DNA of 12,253 bases from JASFUX01 sp050050115. Lineage in GTDB: Bacteria; Pseudomonadota; Alphaproteobacteria; Caulobacterales; Maricaulaceae. The stretch spans positions 1-12,253 of the forward strand of contig JASFUX010000092.1 of assembly GCA_050050115.1 (NCBI GenBank), written 5' to 3'. Numbering within the stretch: position 1 is the stretch's first letter; the number at the start of each line of letters is the position of its first letter. Positions 6,694 to 12,253 of the stretch are shown here, one piece after another. The notes below the pieces were generated by a model. That model worked only from the letters and a program-made list of their open reading frames with translations, was not told where the DNA came from and did no database searches. A program made the position numbers and the translations under genes.

Positions 6694-7329
6694 TTACGCC
6701 GTCGCGGCTTCGGGAACGCGCGTCGCCTGGATGCTCGGGCGGTCTTCGCAGGCTTTGACGTACTGCGACAGCGCCGGGTTGGCCGTGATGATCGCGCCGC
6801 TTTCAGGCAGATCCTTGAGGTACGACAGCACGGGGGCTAGGTAGGCGTCGGCGAGGTTGAACCGATCGGCGCCGAGCCAGCCGGACGTCTCGATCTCTCG
6901 GCCGAGCAGGCCCAGCAGCGCCTCGATGTCGTCCTGGACCGCTTCGATGCGCGCGCGGTCGGGCAGGCCGTCGGCCGTGCCGGGGAAGATGTAGGCGAAG
7001 AGATAGTCGCCCACGAACTTCGGGATCATGTGGGTCGTGAGCATGGAGACCCATTGCTCCGCGCGCGCGGCGGCGACGGGATCGTCCGGGGCGAGCTTCG
7101 GGCCGTCGAATGCGGCCTCGAGATAGGCGATGATGGCGCGGGACTCGCACAGCGCGATGTCGCCGTGGCGCATCACCGGGATTTTGCCTAACGGGTGGAT
7201 GTCGTCGACGTCCGGCGTGTGCGGCGCGGCGGGGGCGTGCTCGCAGTCGATCCCCATTTCATGCGCGGCGATGCGCACGGTGCGGGTGTAGGTCGACTGC
7301 GGCGCGCCGATGATCTGCAGCTTGCTCAT
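6694..7329 (-). CDS. Glutathione S-transferase family protein
   Basis: A 211-residue cytosolic GST. The thioredoxin-like domain (about 1-76) has the early glutathione-site loop APQSTYTRTVR (9-19; Ser12 or Thr13 is the likely catalytic position), the cis-proline in KIPVM (Pro51) and the glutathione-binding ESR (62-64) in CESRAIIAYLEAAF. The all-helical C-terminal domain (about 87-200) contains DRFNLADAYLAPVLSYL, the usual N-capping and hydrophobic-staple region. The enzyme is expected to conjugate or reduce electrophiles with glutathione; the substrate is unknown. AAGGAGAG lies 4 nt before ATG. It is the third gene of the arsR-SRPBCC-GST set, 26 bp after the SRPBCC gene, so it is probably controlled by the ArsR repressor. 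Confidence 0.88.
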   Translation of the reverse strand: MSKLQIIGAPQSTYTRTVRIAAHEMGIDCEHAPAAPHTPDVDDIHPLGKIPVMRHGDIALCESRAIIAYLEAAFDGPKLAPDDPVAAARAEQWVSMLTTHMIPKFVGDYLFAYIFPGTADGLPDRARIEAVQDDIEALLGLLGREIETSGWLGADRFNLADAYLAPVLSYLKDLPESGAIITANPALSQYVKACEDRPSIQATRVPEAATA

Positions 7330-7355
7330 GTGGCTCTCCTTCTAAGAGTCGGAAA

Positions 7356-7829
7356 TCAGATCGTCCCGGCGTAGTCGCCGAAGCATTCCTCGAACACGTG
7401 CACCCAGCCGCCCGCGTACGCGGCGCGCATGTCCTGCGCTTCCTCGCCCAGGCGCTCCCAATGCGCGTGCGTGAGGACGACCCGGCATGAGGCGTCGTCG
7501 AGCGGCTCGAAGCGCACCTCGACCTCGCCGGATTTTTCTTTCGGCCGGCCCATCTCAAACGAGAATAGGGCGCGCACGCCGGGCTCGTAGGCGAGCACCT
7601 CGCCCCAGTCGCGGGTTTCGCCTGTGTTGAGCGTTTCGAAGATGCGCCCGCCGACGCGCGGCTCGAACGTGACGTCCACGGTCTTTTCGCCCGCAGCGTC
7701 CTTGGCGCGCGAATGCGTCTTGATCGGCCACCACTTGCCGATGTCGTTGGTGAAGAGGGCAAATGCGTCCGCCGCCGAGCGGCGCACGTCGATGCTCTTC
7801 ACGATGGGGCCAAGTTCAACCGCGCTCAT
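7356..7829 (-). CDS. SRPBCC (AHSA1-like) domain protein
   Basis: A 157-residue START/Bet v 1-fold protein of the AHSA1 group. Hallmarks are an opening strand IVKSIDVRRSAADAFALFTNDIGKWWP (9-35), VTFEPRVGGRIFE (53-65), DWGEVLAYEPGVRALFSFEM (74-93) and a C-terminal helix AAYAGGWVHVFEECFGDYA that closes the ligand cavity. These proteins bind hydrophobic ligands, and small ones beside ArsR genes are common but seldom assigned a ligand. ATG at 7829 is chosen because GGAGG is 7 nt upstream; an ATG at 7844 would place that site inside the coding region. The first 14 nt overlap the 3' end of the ArsR gene (ATGAGCGCGGTTGA), indicating translational coupling. Confidence 0.88.
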   Translation of the reverse strand: MSAVELGPIVKSIDVRRSAADAFALFTNDIGKWWPIKTHSRAKDAAGEKTVDVTFEPRVGGRIFETLNTGETRDWGEVLAYEPGVRALFSFEMGRPKEKSGEVEVRFEPLDDASCRVVLTHAHWERLGEEAQDMRAAYAGGWVHVFEECFGDYAGTI

Positions 7830-8127
7830 TGTCGTCCTCCGCATAAGCTTTGAAGTTCTCGAGCGCCTCGTCCCAGAAGCCCTCGAGCCAGTCGCGCAGG
7901 TCGCTGAGGCCCTGCGCGTGGATCCGGTAGATGCGCGCGGTTCCGCGCGGCTCGTCGCGCACGAGATCGGCGTCCTTGAGCGCTTTTAGATGCTGCGACA
8001 CCGCCGGCCGGCTGACCGGCATGCCCTTGGCGATCTCGCCGACCGAGCGCGGTCCGGCGCGCAGCGTCTCGAACACGGCGCGGCGCGTAGGATCGGCGAG
8101 AACGGCGAGCGCTTTATCGTAAGTCAT
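7816..8127 (-). CDS. ArsR-family winged-helix repressor
   Basis: A 103-residue protein with an ArsR/SmtB-type winged helix: ALAVLADPTRRAVFETLRAG (6-25), then GEIAKGMPVSRPAVSQHLKALKDADLV, where residues about 37-50 are the recognition helix, and the wing PRGTARIYRI. It lacks the ELCVCDL metal-binding motif and has no cysteines, so it is unlikely to sense metal through thiols. Such ArsR genes are often paired with SRPBCC genes, as here. ATG at 8127 has no Shine-Dalgarno sequence; a promoter ending 5 nt before it suggests a leaderless mRNA. An 18-bp palindrome directly upstream is the probable autoregulatory operator. Confidence 0.92.
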   Translation of the reverse strand: MTYDKALAVLADPTRRAVFETLRAGPRSVGEIAKGMPVSRPAVSQHLKALKDADLVRDEPRGTARIYRIHAQGLSDLRDWLEGFWDEALENFKAYAEDDNERG

Positions 8128-8132
8128 AGCTT

Positions 8133-8162
8133 ACTGTAAGTTATAACTTACATATAAGTCAA
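8133..8162 (-). promoter_or_regulatory. Predicted promoter of the arsR-SRPBCC-GST operon
   Basis: Read on the minus strand, TTGACT (8162-8157) matches the -35 consensus at 5 of 6 bases. After an 18-bp spacer, TACAGT (8138-8133) matches the -10 at 4 of 6. Five bases (AAGCT) separate the -10 from the ATG at 8127, which places the start of transcription at or next to the A of the start codon. The 18-bp palindrome lies between and across these boxes, so a bound repressor would block polymerase. Confidence 0.6.
8135..8152. promoter_or_regulatory. Palindromic operator for the ArsR-type repressor
   Basis: TGTAAGTTATAACTTACA is a perfect 18-bp palindrome 8 bp upstream of the arsR start. Related half-sites flank it: GTAAGT at 8119-8124 (within the first codons), CTTAC at 8130-8134, and TAAGT at 8155-8159. 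CTTAC-T-GTAAG (8130-8140) is a second, overlapping palindrome. Dimeric ArsR proteins bind such inverted repeats over their own promoters, so autoregulation is likely; the assignment rests on position and symmetry. Confidence 0.8.
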
Positions 8163-8277
8163 GGGCGCGGCGCGACAATTCCGGCGAGCGCACGGACTCC
8201 GAGCCAATGCACTCGCGACAAACGTGCAATGCGATGCGTATTGCCCTATGCTCGGAACTTCTGAACGAGGTTTGGCG

Positions 8278-8703
8278 ATGACTAGGCGCGCGCGAACGAA
8301 CCGACTTGGGGCGACCGCAATCATGTCTGGCGCTTTGAGCCTGATCGGGTGCGCCGGCGCGCAAACCGAGATCACGCAGTCAGCCGCCGCTGAACCAAGA
8401 AGCGCCTCCGGGGCGCGTCAGTTCCATTTCGAGCTGCCGAGTCAGGGCGTGTCCTTGTTCAGGCCCGAGTCGTTGATCACGGTCCCGCCGGGACAACCCG
8501 TTCCGTCATTGGACGGCTTCGTTATTTTGCCGCCGACGGAGTATCTTGAATTCCCGAACGCGTTCGCGCATCTGCCGCCGGAAGAGTATCTCGACTTTCC
8601 AAACGCATTCGCGCAGCTTCCGCCGAACCTGGCCGAGACGGTCCCCGTGCCGTTGGAAGTGTTTCGGATGCAGCGCGAGCAGAGCGTCATAGAAGGGCAA
8701 TGA
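8278..8703 (+). CDS. Predicted lipoprotein with a duplicated 15-residue unit
   Basis: A 141-residue protein. After a basic N-region (MTRRARTNR) and a hydrophobic stretch comes the lipobox LIGC, with Cys25 as the lipidated residue; Ala26 at +2 favours the outer membrane. The middle holds two 15-residue repeats, LPPTEYLEFPNAFAH (84-98) and LPPEEYLDFPNAFAQ (99-113), then a third start LPPN. The rest is Pro-rich with no known domain that I recognise. ATG at 8278 is chosen for GAGG 7 nt upstream and a normal lipoprotein signal; an upstream ATG at 8224 would put 18 unlikely residues before it. It is divergent from arsR and convergent with motA, with no sign of an operon. Function unknown. Confidence 0.72.
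   Translation: MTRRARTNRLGATAIMSGALSLIGCAGAQTEITQSAAAEPRSASGARQFHFELPSQGVSLFRPESLITVPPGQPVPSLDGFVILPPTEYLEFPNAFAHLPPEEYLDFPNAFAQLPPNLAETVPVPLEVFRMQREQSVIEGQ
8527..8616 (+). repeat. Tandem 45-bp coding repeat in the lipoprotein
   Basis: Two in-frame 45-bp units (8527-8571 and 8572-8616) encode LPPTEYLEFPNAFAH and LPPEEYLDFPNAFAQ, which agree at 12 of 15 residues. A third copy begins at 8617 with CTTCCGCCG (LPP) and then diverges. Third-codon-position changes between the copies show that the duplication is not recent. Confidence 0.9.
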
Positions 8704-8707
8704 GCGG

Positions 8708-8803
8708 GGCGGCGTTCCGCCTTTGACTCACATCGAGAACTCTCTAGCTCGACGGAATTCCTCAATGTTCCCCTGCAGCCAGACGCGCTCATTCGGCGTC
8801 TGG
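8708..8803. other. Hairpins between the convergent lipoprotein and motA genes
   Basis: GGCGG (8708-8712) and CCGCC (8717-8721) form a short stem followed by only TTT, a weak terminator candidate for the lipoprotein gene. CCAGACGC (8779-8786) and GCGTCTGG (8796-8803) form an 8-bp stem with a 9-nt loop just past the motA stop. No T-run follows on either strand. Either could mark transcript ends, but neither is a classical terminator. Confidence 0.35.
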
Positions 8804-8814
8804 AGCGGCGCGCT

Positions 8815-9687
8815 TTACGCCAGCTCCGGCGGGATGTCGTTCAGGATCTCTTCCATCTTGGCGAACGAGGGCTGGCACGAGCCGGGCACTTCGCCGCGGC
8901 CGATCTCGACCGAGATTTGCGCGGCGTTGCCGTGCAGGTGGGCGACGAGGACCGCCTGGATAATCTTATAGAAGCGCGCGTCTTCTTCGTAGATCTGATT
9001 AAGGACGGTCGCCATCGGGCCGACGAAGCCGTAGGCGAGGAACACGCCGAGGAACGTGCCCACGAGCGCCGAGCCGATCAGCTTGCCGAGGTATTCCGGC
9101 GGCTCGGAGATCGCGCCCATCGTCTTGATGATGCCGAGCACGGCCGCAACGATCCCGAGCGCGGGCAGGGCGTCTGCCATGTTCTGAAGCGCGTGGGCGG
9201 GCGCGGCGTGCTCGTGATGATGCTTCTCGAGCTGCTTCTCCATCGTGTCTTCGATTTGATGGGGGTCCTCGAGGTTCATCGTCATCATACGAAGCGTGTC
9301 GCAGATGAAGTCGATCGCGAAGTGGTCCTTCATGATCTTCGGATAGCGCGTGAAGAACGAACTCTCTTTGGGGTTCTCGATGTGCGCCTCAAGGGCGATG
9401 ACGCCCTTTGTCTTCATTGTCTTTGTCAGGAGGAAGAGGAGAGTGAGGAGGTCCTCATAGTCCTTCGACTTCCACTTCGGACCGGCAAACACCGTCCCGA
9501 GACCGCCCACGGTGGCCAAGATGACTTTGAGCGGATTGCCGATAAGGAAGGCGCCGACGGCGGCCCCGCCGATCATCATCAGCTCGAAAGGCGCGGCCTT
9601 GATGATGGTGTCGAAGTGCCCCCCGGCGAGCACGAAGCCCCCGAAGACCATGCCGAAAACCACGAGGATTCCGATGATCTGGAACAT
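8815..9687 (-). CDS. motA: MotA flagellar motor stator subunit
   Basis: A 290-residue inner-membrane protein, the usual MotA length. It has two N-terminal transmembrane helices (MFQIIGILVVFGMVFGGFVLAGG; PFELMMIGGAAVGAFLIG), a large cytoplasmic loop (about 70-170) that contacts FliG, and two C-terminal helices. Pro175 in ADALPALGIVAAVLGIIKTMG and Pro224 in AYGFVGPMA correspond to the two prolines needed for proton-driven conformational change in E. coli MotA. MotA needs MotB to form the proton channel, and no motB is adjacent. ATG at 9687 has only a poor ribosome site (GGGTAG). The upstream gap has no flagellar-type promoter that I can defend. Confidence 0.95.
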   Translation of the reverse strand: MFQIIGILVVFGMVFGGFVLAGGHFDTIIKAAPFELMMIGGAAVGAFLIGNPLKVILATVGGLGTVFAGPKWKSKDYEDLLTLLFLLTKTMKTKGVIALEAHIENPKESSFFTRYPKIMKDHFAIDFICDTLRMMTMNLEDPHQIEDTMEKQLEKHHHEHAAPAHALQNMADALPALGIVAAVLGIIKTMGAISEPPEYLGKLIGSALVGTFLGVFLAYGFVGPMATVLNQIYEEDARFYKIIQAVLVAHLHGNAAQISVEIGRGEVPGSCQPSFAKMEEILNDIPPELA

Positions 9688-9959
9688 GTATTCTACCCAC
9701 CACCCGGCGCATTCTGGCGTCGTTTGTTGGCGGGCATCATGGCCTGTTTAGCTTAATCTGCGGTTACGGGCGGGCGTTTTAGGGGTCGGCGGGATGCGCT
9801 CAATGCGCGTACCGGCCGGCCGATTTCGCGCTTGCTTGCGCGGCCCGGCGCGCCCGATACCCTGACCCCTGGGAAGTATAGAATTTGTTTACGCCTGGGG
9901 CGGCGGCGCGGCGCGCGTGCAGACGTAAACGGAGCAAACCGGCGGATCAGCGCGGCGAG
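9688..9959. other. Divergent intergenic region, motA / MFS exporter
   Basis: The 272 bp between the two divergent starts carry no convincing gene. TATAGA at 9877-9882 could be a -10 box for the exporter, but no -35 fits. A GC-rich block at 9795-9845 has short self-complementary pieces (CGCGC at 9827-9831 with GCGCG at 9838-9842; the palindrome GGCCGGCC), too short to call operators. Confidence 0.4.
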
Positions 9960-11390
9960 ATGACCAAGGACGAGACGGACTCAAGCGCTCAGAGCGATGT
10001 CGAGCCAGACGCTGAATCGGACGCCGAACCCGGTTCCGAGAGTGGCCCGAGCCGCGCTCCGCGTTCGGGCGGCGATTTCACCGGGCCGAGCGACGATTTC
10101 GCGGCGTCGGGCGCGCACGTCTCCGACGCGCCGCCGCCTGAGGACTTCGTTCGCTCGCCGACCCCGCCCGCCGCGCGCCGCCGGGCCTTCACGATCTTGT
10201 TCTTCTGCCTGATCTCGACGGGCATGGGGAACTCGATGACCTTCGCGATCTTGCCGCCCTTGGCGCGCGAGATCTCCATGCCCGACATCTGGGTCTCTCT
10301 AGTCTATACGATCTCCTCGTCGTTCTTTTTGGTGATGAGCCAGGTGTGGGGCTCGGTCAGCGACGCGATCGGCCGCAAGCCGGTGGTGGTGCTGGGGCTC
10401 TTGGGCTTTTCGTTCTCGATGGCGTTCGTCTCGGCGGCCGTGCAGCTCGGGCTCGCCGGAGTTCTGTCCGTGGTCTGGGTGTTCGTCACATTGGGCGCTG
10501 GGCGGGCGGCCTTCGGGGCTTTGGGCTCGGCGACCGCGCCGGCCGCCTCGGCCTATGTCGCCGACCGGACCTCGCCGAGCGAGCGGACCGAGGCGCTGGC
10601 GACCATGTCCGCCGGCTTCGGCCTCGGCGCGGCGATCGGCCCGGCGTTCGCCGCCTGGCTGACCCCCAGTCTCGGCCTCGCTGCGCCGCTGATGATTTCC
10701 GGCGCGCTGGCGATATTCGCGGCCGTCGCGGTCTGGCGGCTGCTGCCCGAGCGCACCCGGCCGCAGACCGCCGCCGAGCGCGCCGAACGCAAGCCGCCAT
10801 GGCGCTATGCGTTCGACAGGCGCCTTGGCGCGATGGTGATTTTCGGCTCGGCGACCTGGATCGGCCAGGCCGTCGGTCTGCAGACGATCAACTTCTACGT
10901 CATGGATCGGATCGGGCAGGAGGGCGCGGCGGCGGCGGGCTACGCCGGCGCGGTGCTGACCTCGGGCGCGCTCGCCTCTCTCGTGGTCCAGCTTGCGGTG
11001 ATCCCGCGGATGCGGCTCGGCCCGCGGATGGCGATGATCATCGGCGGCGCCTCGATGGGGCTTGGCGCTTTGATGCTGGCCACTTCGACCGAGTTCGGCC
11101 CGATCCTGTTCGGCTTCACGCTCTCGGGGCTGGGGATGGGGTTCGCACGGCCGGGGATGACCGCGGGCATGTCGCTGGCGGTCGAGCCGCACGAGCAGGG
11201 GGCGGCCGCCGGGCTTGCCGCGGGCCTCGCCGGGGTCGGCTTCGTCGCCGCGCCGGCGCTGGGCATGGGGCTCTACTCGGCCGTGGGGCCGGTCGCGCCT
11301 TACTGGCTGCTGACGGCGATCCTGGCGCTGGCGACGGTTCACGCAGTGCTGAGCCCGGCGATCCGCAGAGCGGGGAGACGAGCGGGCTAG
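9960..11390 (+). CDS. MFS drug-exporter-like transporter (TetA type)
   Basis: A 476-residue major facilitator with about 12 hydrophobic helices from residue 76 on. Motif A is GSVSDAIGRKP (131-141) in the loop between helices 2 and 3. AYVADRTSPSERTEALATMSAGFGLGAAIGPAF (198-230) matches the TetA-like 'AY-x-AD-x-(T/S)...R...G-x-x-x-GP' region, with the motif C proline. Family knowledge suggests proton-driven export of a small molecule; the substrate is unknown. The first 75 residues are an acidic, Ser/Pro/Gly-rich stretch (QSDVEPDAESDAEPGSESGP and more) that ordinary MFS proteins lack. ATG at 9960 is preferred; a TTG at 9885 adds 25 basic residues. Neither has a strong ribosome site. The stop codon abuts the stop of the convergent transglycosylase gene with no base between. 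Confidence 0.9.
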   Translation: MTKDETDSSAQSDVEPDAESDAEPGSESGPSRAPRSGGDFTGPSDDFAASGAHVSDAPPPEDFVRSPTPPAARRRAFTILFFCLISTGMGNSMTFAILPPLAREISMPDIWVSLVYTISSSFFLVMSQVWGSVSDAIGRKPVVVLGLLGFSFSMAFVSAAVQLGLAGVLSVVWVFVTLGAGRAAFGALGSATAPAASAYVADRTSPSERTEALATMSAGFGLGAAIGPAFAAWLTPSLGLAAPLMISGALAIFAAVAVWRLLPERTRPQTAAERAERKPPWRYAFDRRLGAMVIFGSATWIGQAVGLQTINFYVMDRIGQEGAAAAGYAGAVLTSGALASLVVQLAVIPRMRLGPRMAMIIGGASMGLGALMLATSTEFGPILFGFTLSGLGMGFARPGMTAGMSLAVEPHEQGAAAGLAAGLAGVGFVAAPALGMGLYSAVGPVAPYWLLTAILALATVHAVLSPAIRRAGRRAG

Positions 11391-12253
11391 CTACTCCGCC
11401 GCCGCCAGATCCGTCCGCGCCCGTTCGAGCAGGCTCGCCGTCGCAAAGGCGTCCGCGGGCAAGCCGCGGTCGGCCTGGAAGCTGCGGATCGCGGCCTGGG
11501 TGTTCGGGCCGACCCGGCCGTCGATCCCCGAGGTGTCATAGCCAAGGCTGGTGAGCGCGCGCTGCAGCTCCATGACTTCGGTGCGGGTCAGGGTCTGCTC
11601 GTGCCGCGGCCAGGCGGCCTCGACGCCGCCGCGGTCGGCGATCGCATCGCCGAGAAGCCCGGCGGCGAGGGCGTAGCTGGTGGCGTTGTTGTAGCGCTTG
11701 AACACCTCGAAGTTCTCGAACGTCAGGAACGCCGGGCCGCTCGCGCCCGCCGGCAGCAGCAGCCGAGCGCGCAGAAACTGCGCCGGGCCGTCCCAAAGCC
11801 CGCCGTCGGCGCGCGAGACGCCTTCGACCGCCCAGGCGCCGACCGAGCGGCGGCGACCGTCGGCGAGGGCATGATCGAAGCCCTCGGGCAGATGCACCTC
11901 GACGCCCCAGGGCTCGCCGGTGCGCCAGCCCGCTTGGGATAGATAGTTCGCCGTCGAGGCCAAGGCGTCGGTCGAGTGCCAGATGTCGCGCCGGCCGTCG
12001 TCGTCATGATCGACGGCGCGGCGCAGGTACATCGTCGGCATGAACTGGGTCTGGCCCATCGCCCCGGCCCAGCCCGAAGCGAGTTCGTCGCGCTCGGCGA
12101 AGCCCGAAGAGATGATCTCCATCACCGCGTAGAGCTCGTCTTCGAAATACTCCCGCCGCCGACCTTCCCAGGCGAGGGTGGCGAGGGCTTCGGGCGCGTC
12201 GAAGTCGAGCGGATAATCGCCGAACGCGCTCTCAAGTCCCCAGATCGCCGCCA
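11391..12253 (-). CDS. Lytic murein transglycosylase, MltB type, with peptidoglycan-binding domain (5' end cut)
   Basis: The frame is open from the stop TAG at 11391-11393 to the window edge, giving 286 visible residues; the signal peptide and early domain are outside. The visible part begins IWGLESAFGDYPLDF, where Glu7 of the fragment is at the position of the catalytic acid of the family. The next signature, GWAGAMGQTQFMPTMYLRRAVDHDDDGRRDIW, is typical of MltB-like SLT domains. A C-terminal PG_binding_1 domain follows (about the last 60 residues, TEVMELQRALTSLGYDTSGIDGRVGPNTQAAIRSFQADRGLP). Such periplasmic enzymes cleave the MurNAc-GlcNAc bond to leave 1,6-anhydro ends during wall remodelling. 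It is convergent with the MFS gene. Confidence 0.93.
   Translation of the reverse strand, partial: AAIWGLESAFGDYPLDFDAPEALATLAWEGRRREYFEDELYAVMEIISSGFAERDELASGWAGAMGQTQFMPTMYLRRAVDHDDDGRRDIWHSTDALASTANYLSQAGWRTGEPWGVEVHLPEGFDHALADGRRRSVGAWAVEGVSRADGGLWDGPAQFLRARLLLPAGASGPAFLTFENFEVFKRYNNATSYALAAGLLGDAIADRGGVEAAWPRHEQTLTRTEVMELQRALTSLGYDTSGIDGRVGPNTQAAIRSFQADRGLPADAFATASLLERARTDLAAAE

Noticed and set aside
9745..9751. A GCTAAAC element as a Caulobacter-type promoter for motA
   Set aside because: It matches only part of the -10 consensus and no -35 is found at the right distance.
8796..9756. A plus-strand frame (8917-9756) antisense to motA
   Set aside because: motA is full length with its helices and key prolines; the antisense frame is His/Glu/Arg-rich with no pattern.
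10299..11342. A 347-codon open frame antisense to the MFS gene
   Set aside because: It is Arg/His/Gly-rich without any domain pattern, runs opposite a transporter with clear motifs and helices, and is expected from GC-rich codon bias.

Overview
The window is GC-rich bacterial chromosome with short gaps and many overlapping genes. A TonB-dependent receptor, a PspF/PspA/PspB/PspC phage-shock locus, a MotA stator protein, a bifunctional MnmC and an MltB-type transglycosylase point to a Gram-negative proteobacterium. Base composition and the DUF6491-type protein fit an alphaproteobacterium, perhaps near Caulobacterales/Maricaulales, but this is an inference and no species can be named. I saw no tRNA, rRNA, CRISPR array, insertion sequence or prophage gene. 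No stretch over 300 bases lacks a gene.

Left part (1-1028): the C-terminal end of a TonB-dependent receptor, closed by a clear intrinsic terminator, then a small exported DUF6491-type protein on the minus strand.

Centre (1029-4662): an envelope-stress (Psp) locus. pspF (minus) is divergent from a plus-strand series: an unnamed 53-residue membrane protein, pspA, two adjacent pspB-like genes, pspC, and an unrecognised exported Ala-rich protein. The shared control region is strikingly AT-rich and holds a near-consensus sigma-54 promoter (2217-2233) with an exact IHF-consensus match just upstream. This is the promoter type a PspF activator needs. The novel parts are the small first gene, the pspB duplication and the exported last gene.

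Right-centre (4646-8152): minus-strand genes. mnmC (tRNA wobble-uridine modification) lies downstream of a compact arsR-SRPBCC-GST operon. The ArsR-type gene has an 18-bp perfect palindrome directly upstream and a promoter that would give a leaderless mRNA.

Right part (8278-12253): a small predicted lipoprotein with a duplicated 15-residue unit, motA without motB, an MFS exporter with an unusual acidic N-terminal extension, and a truncated MltB-type lytic transglycosylase whose stop codon abuts that of the MFS gene.
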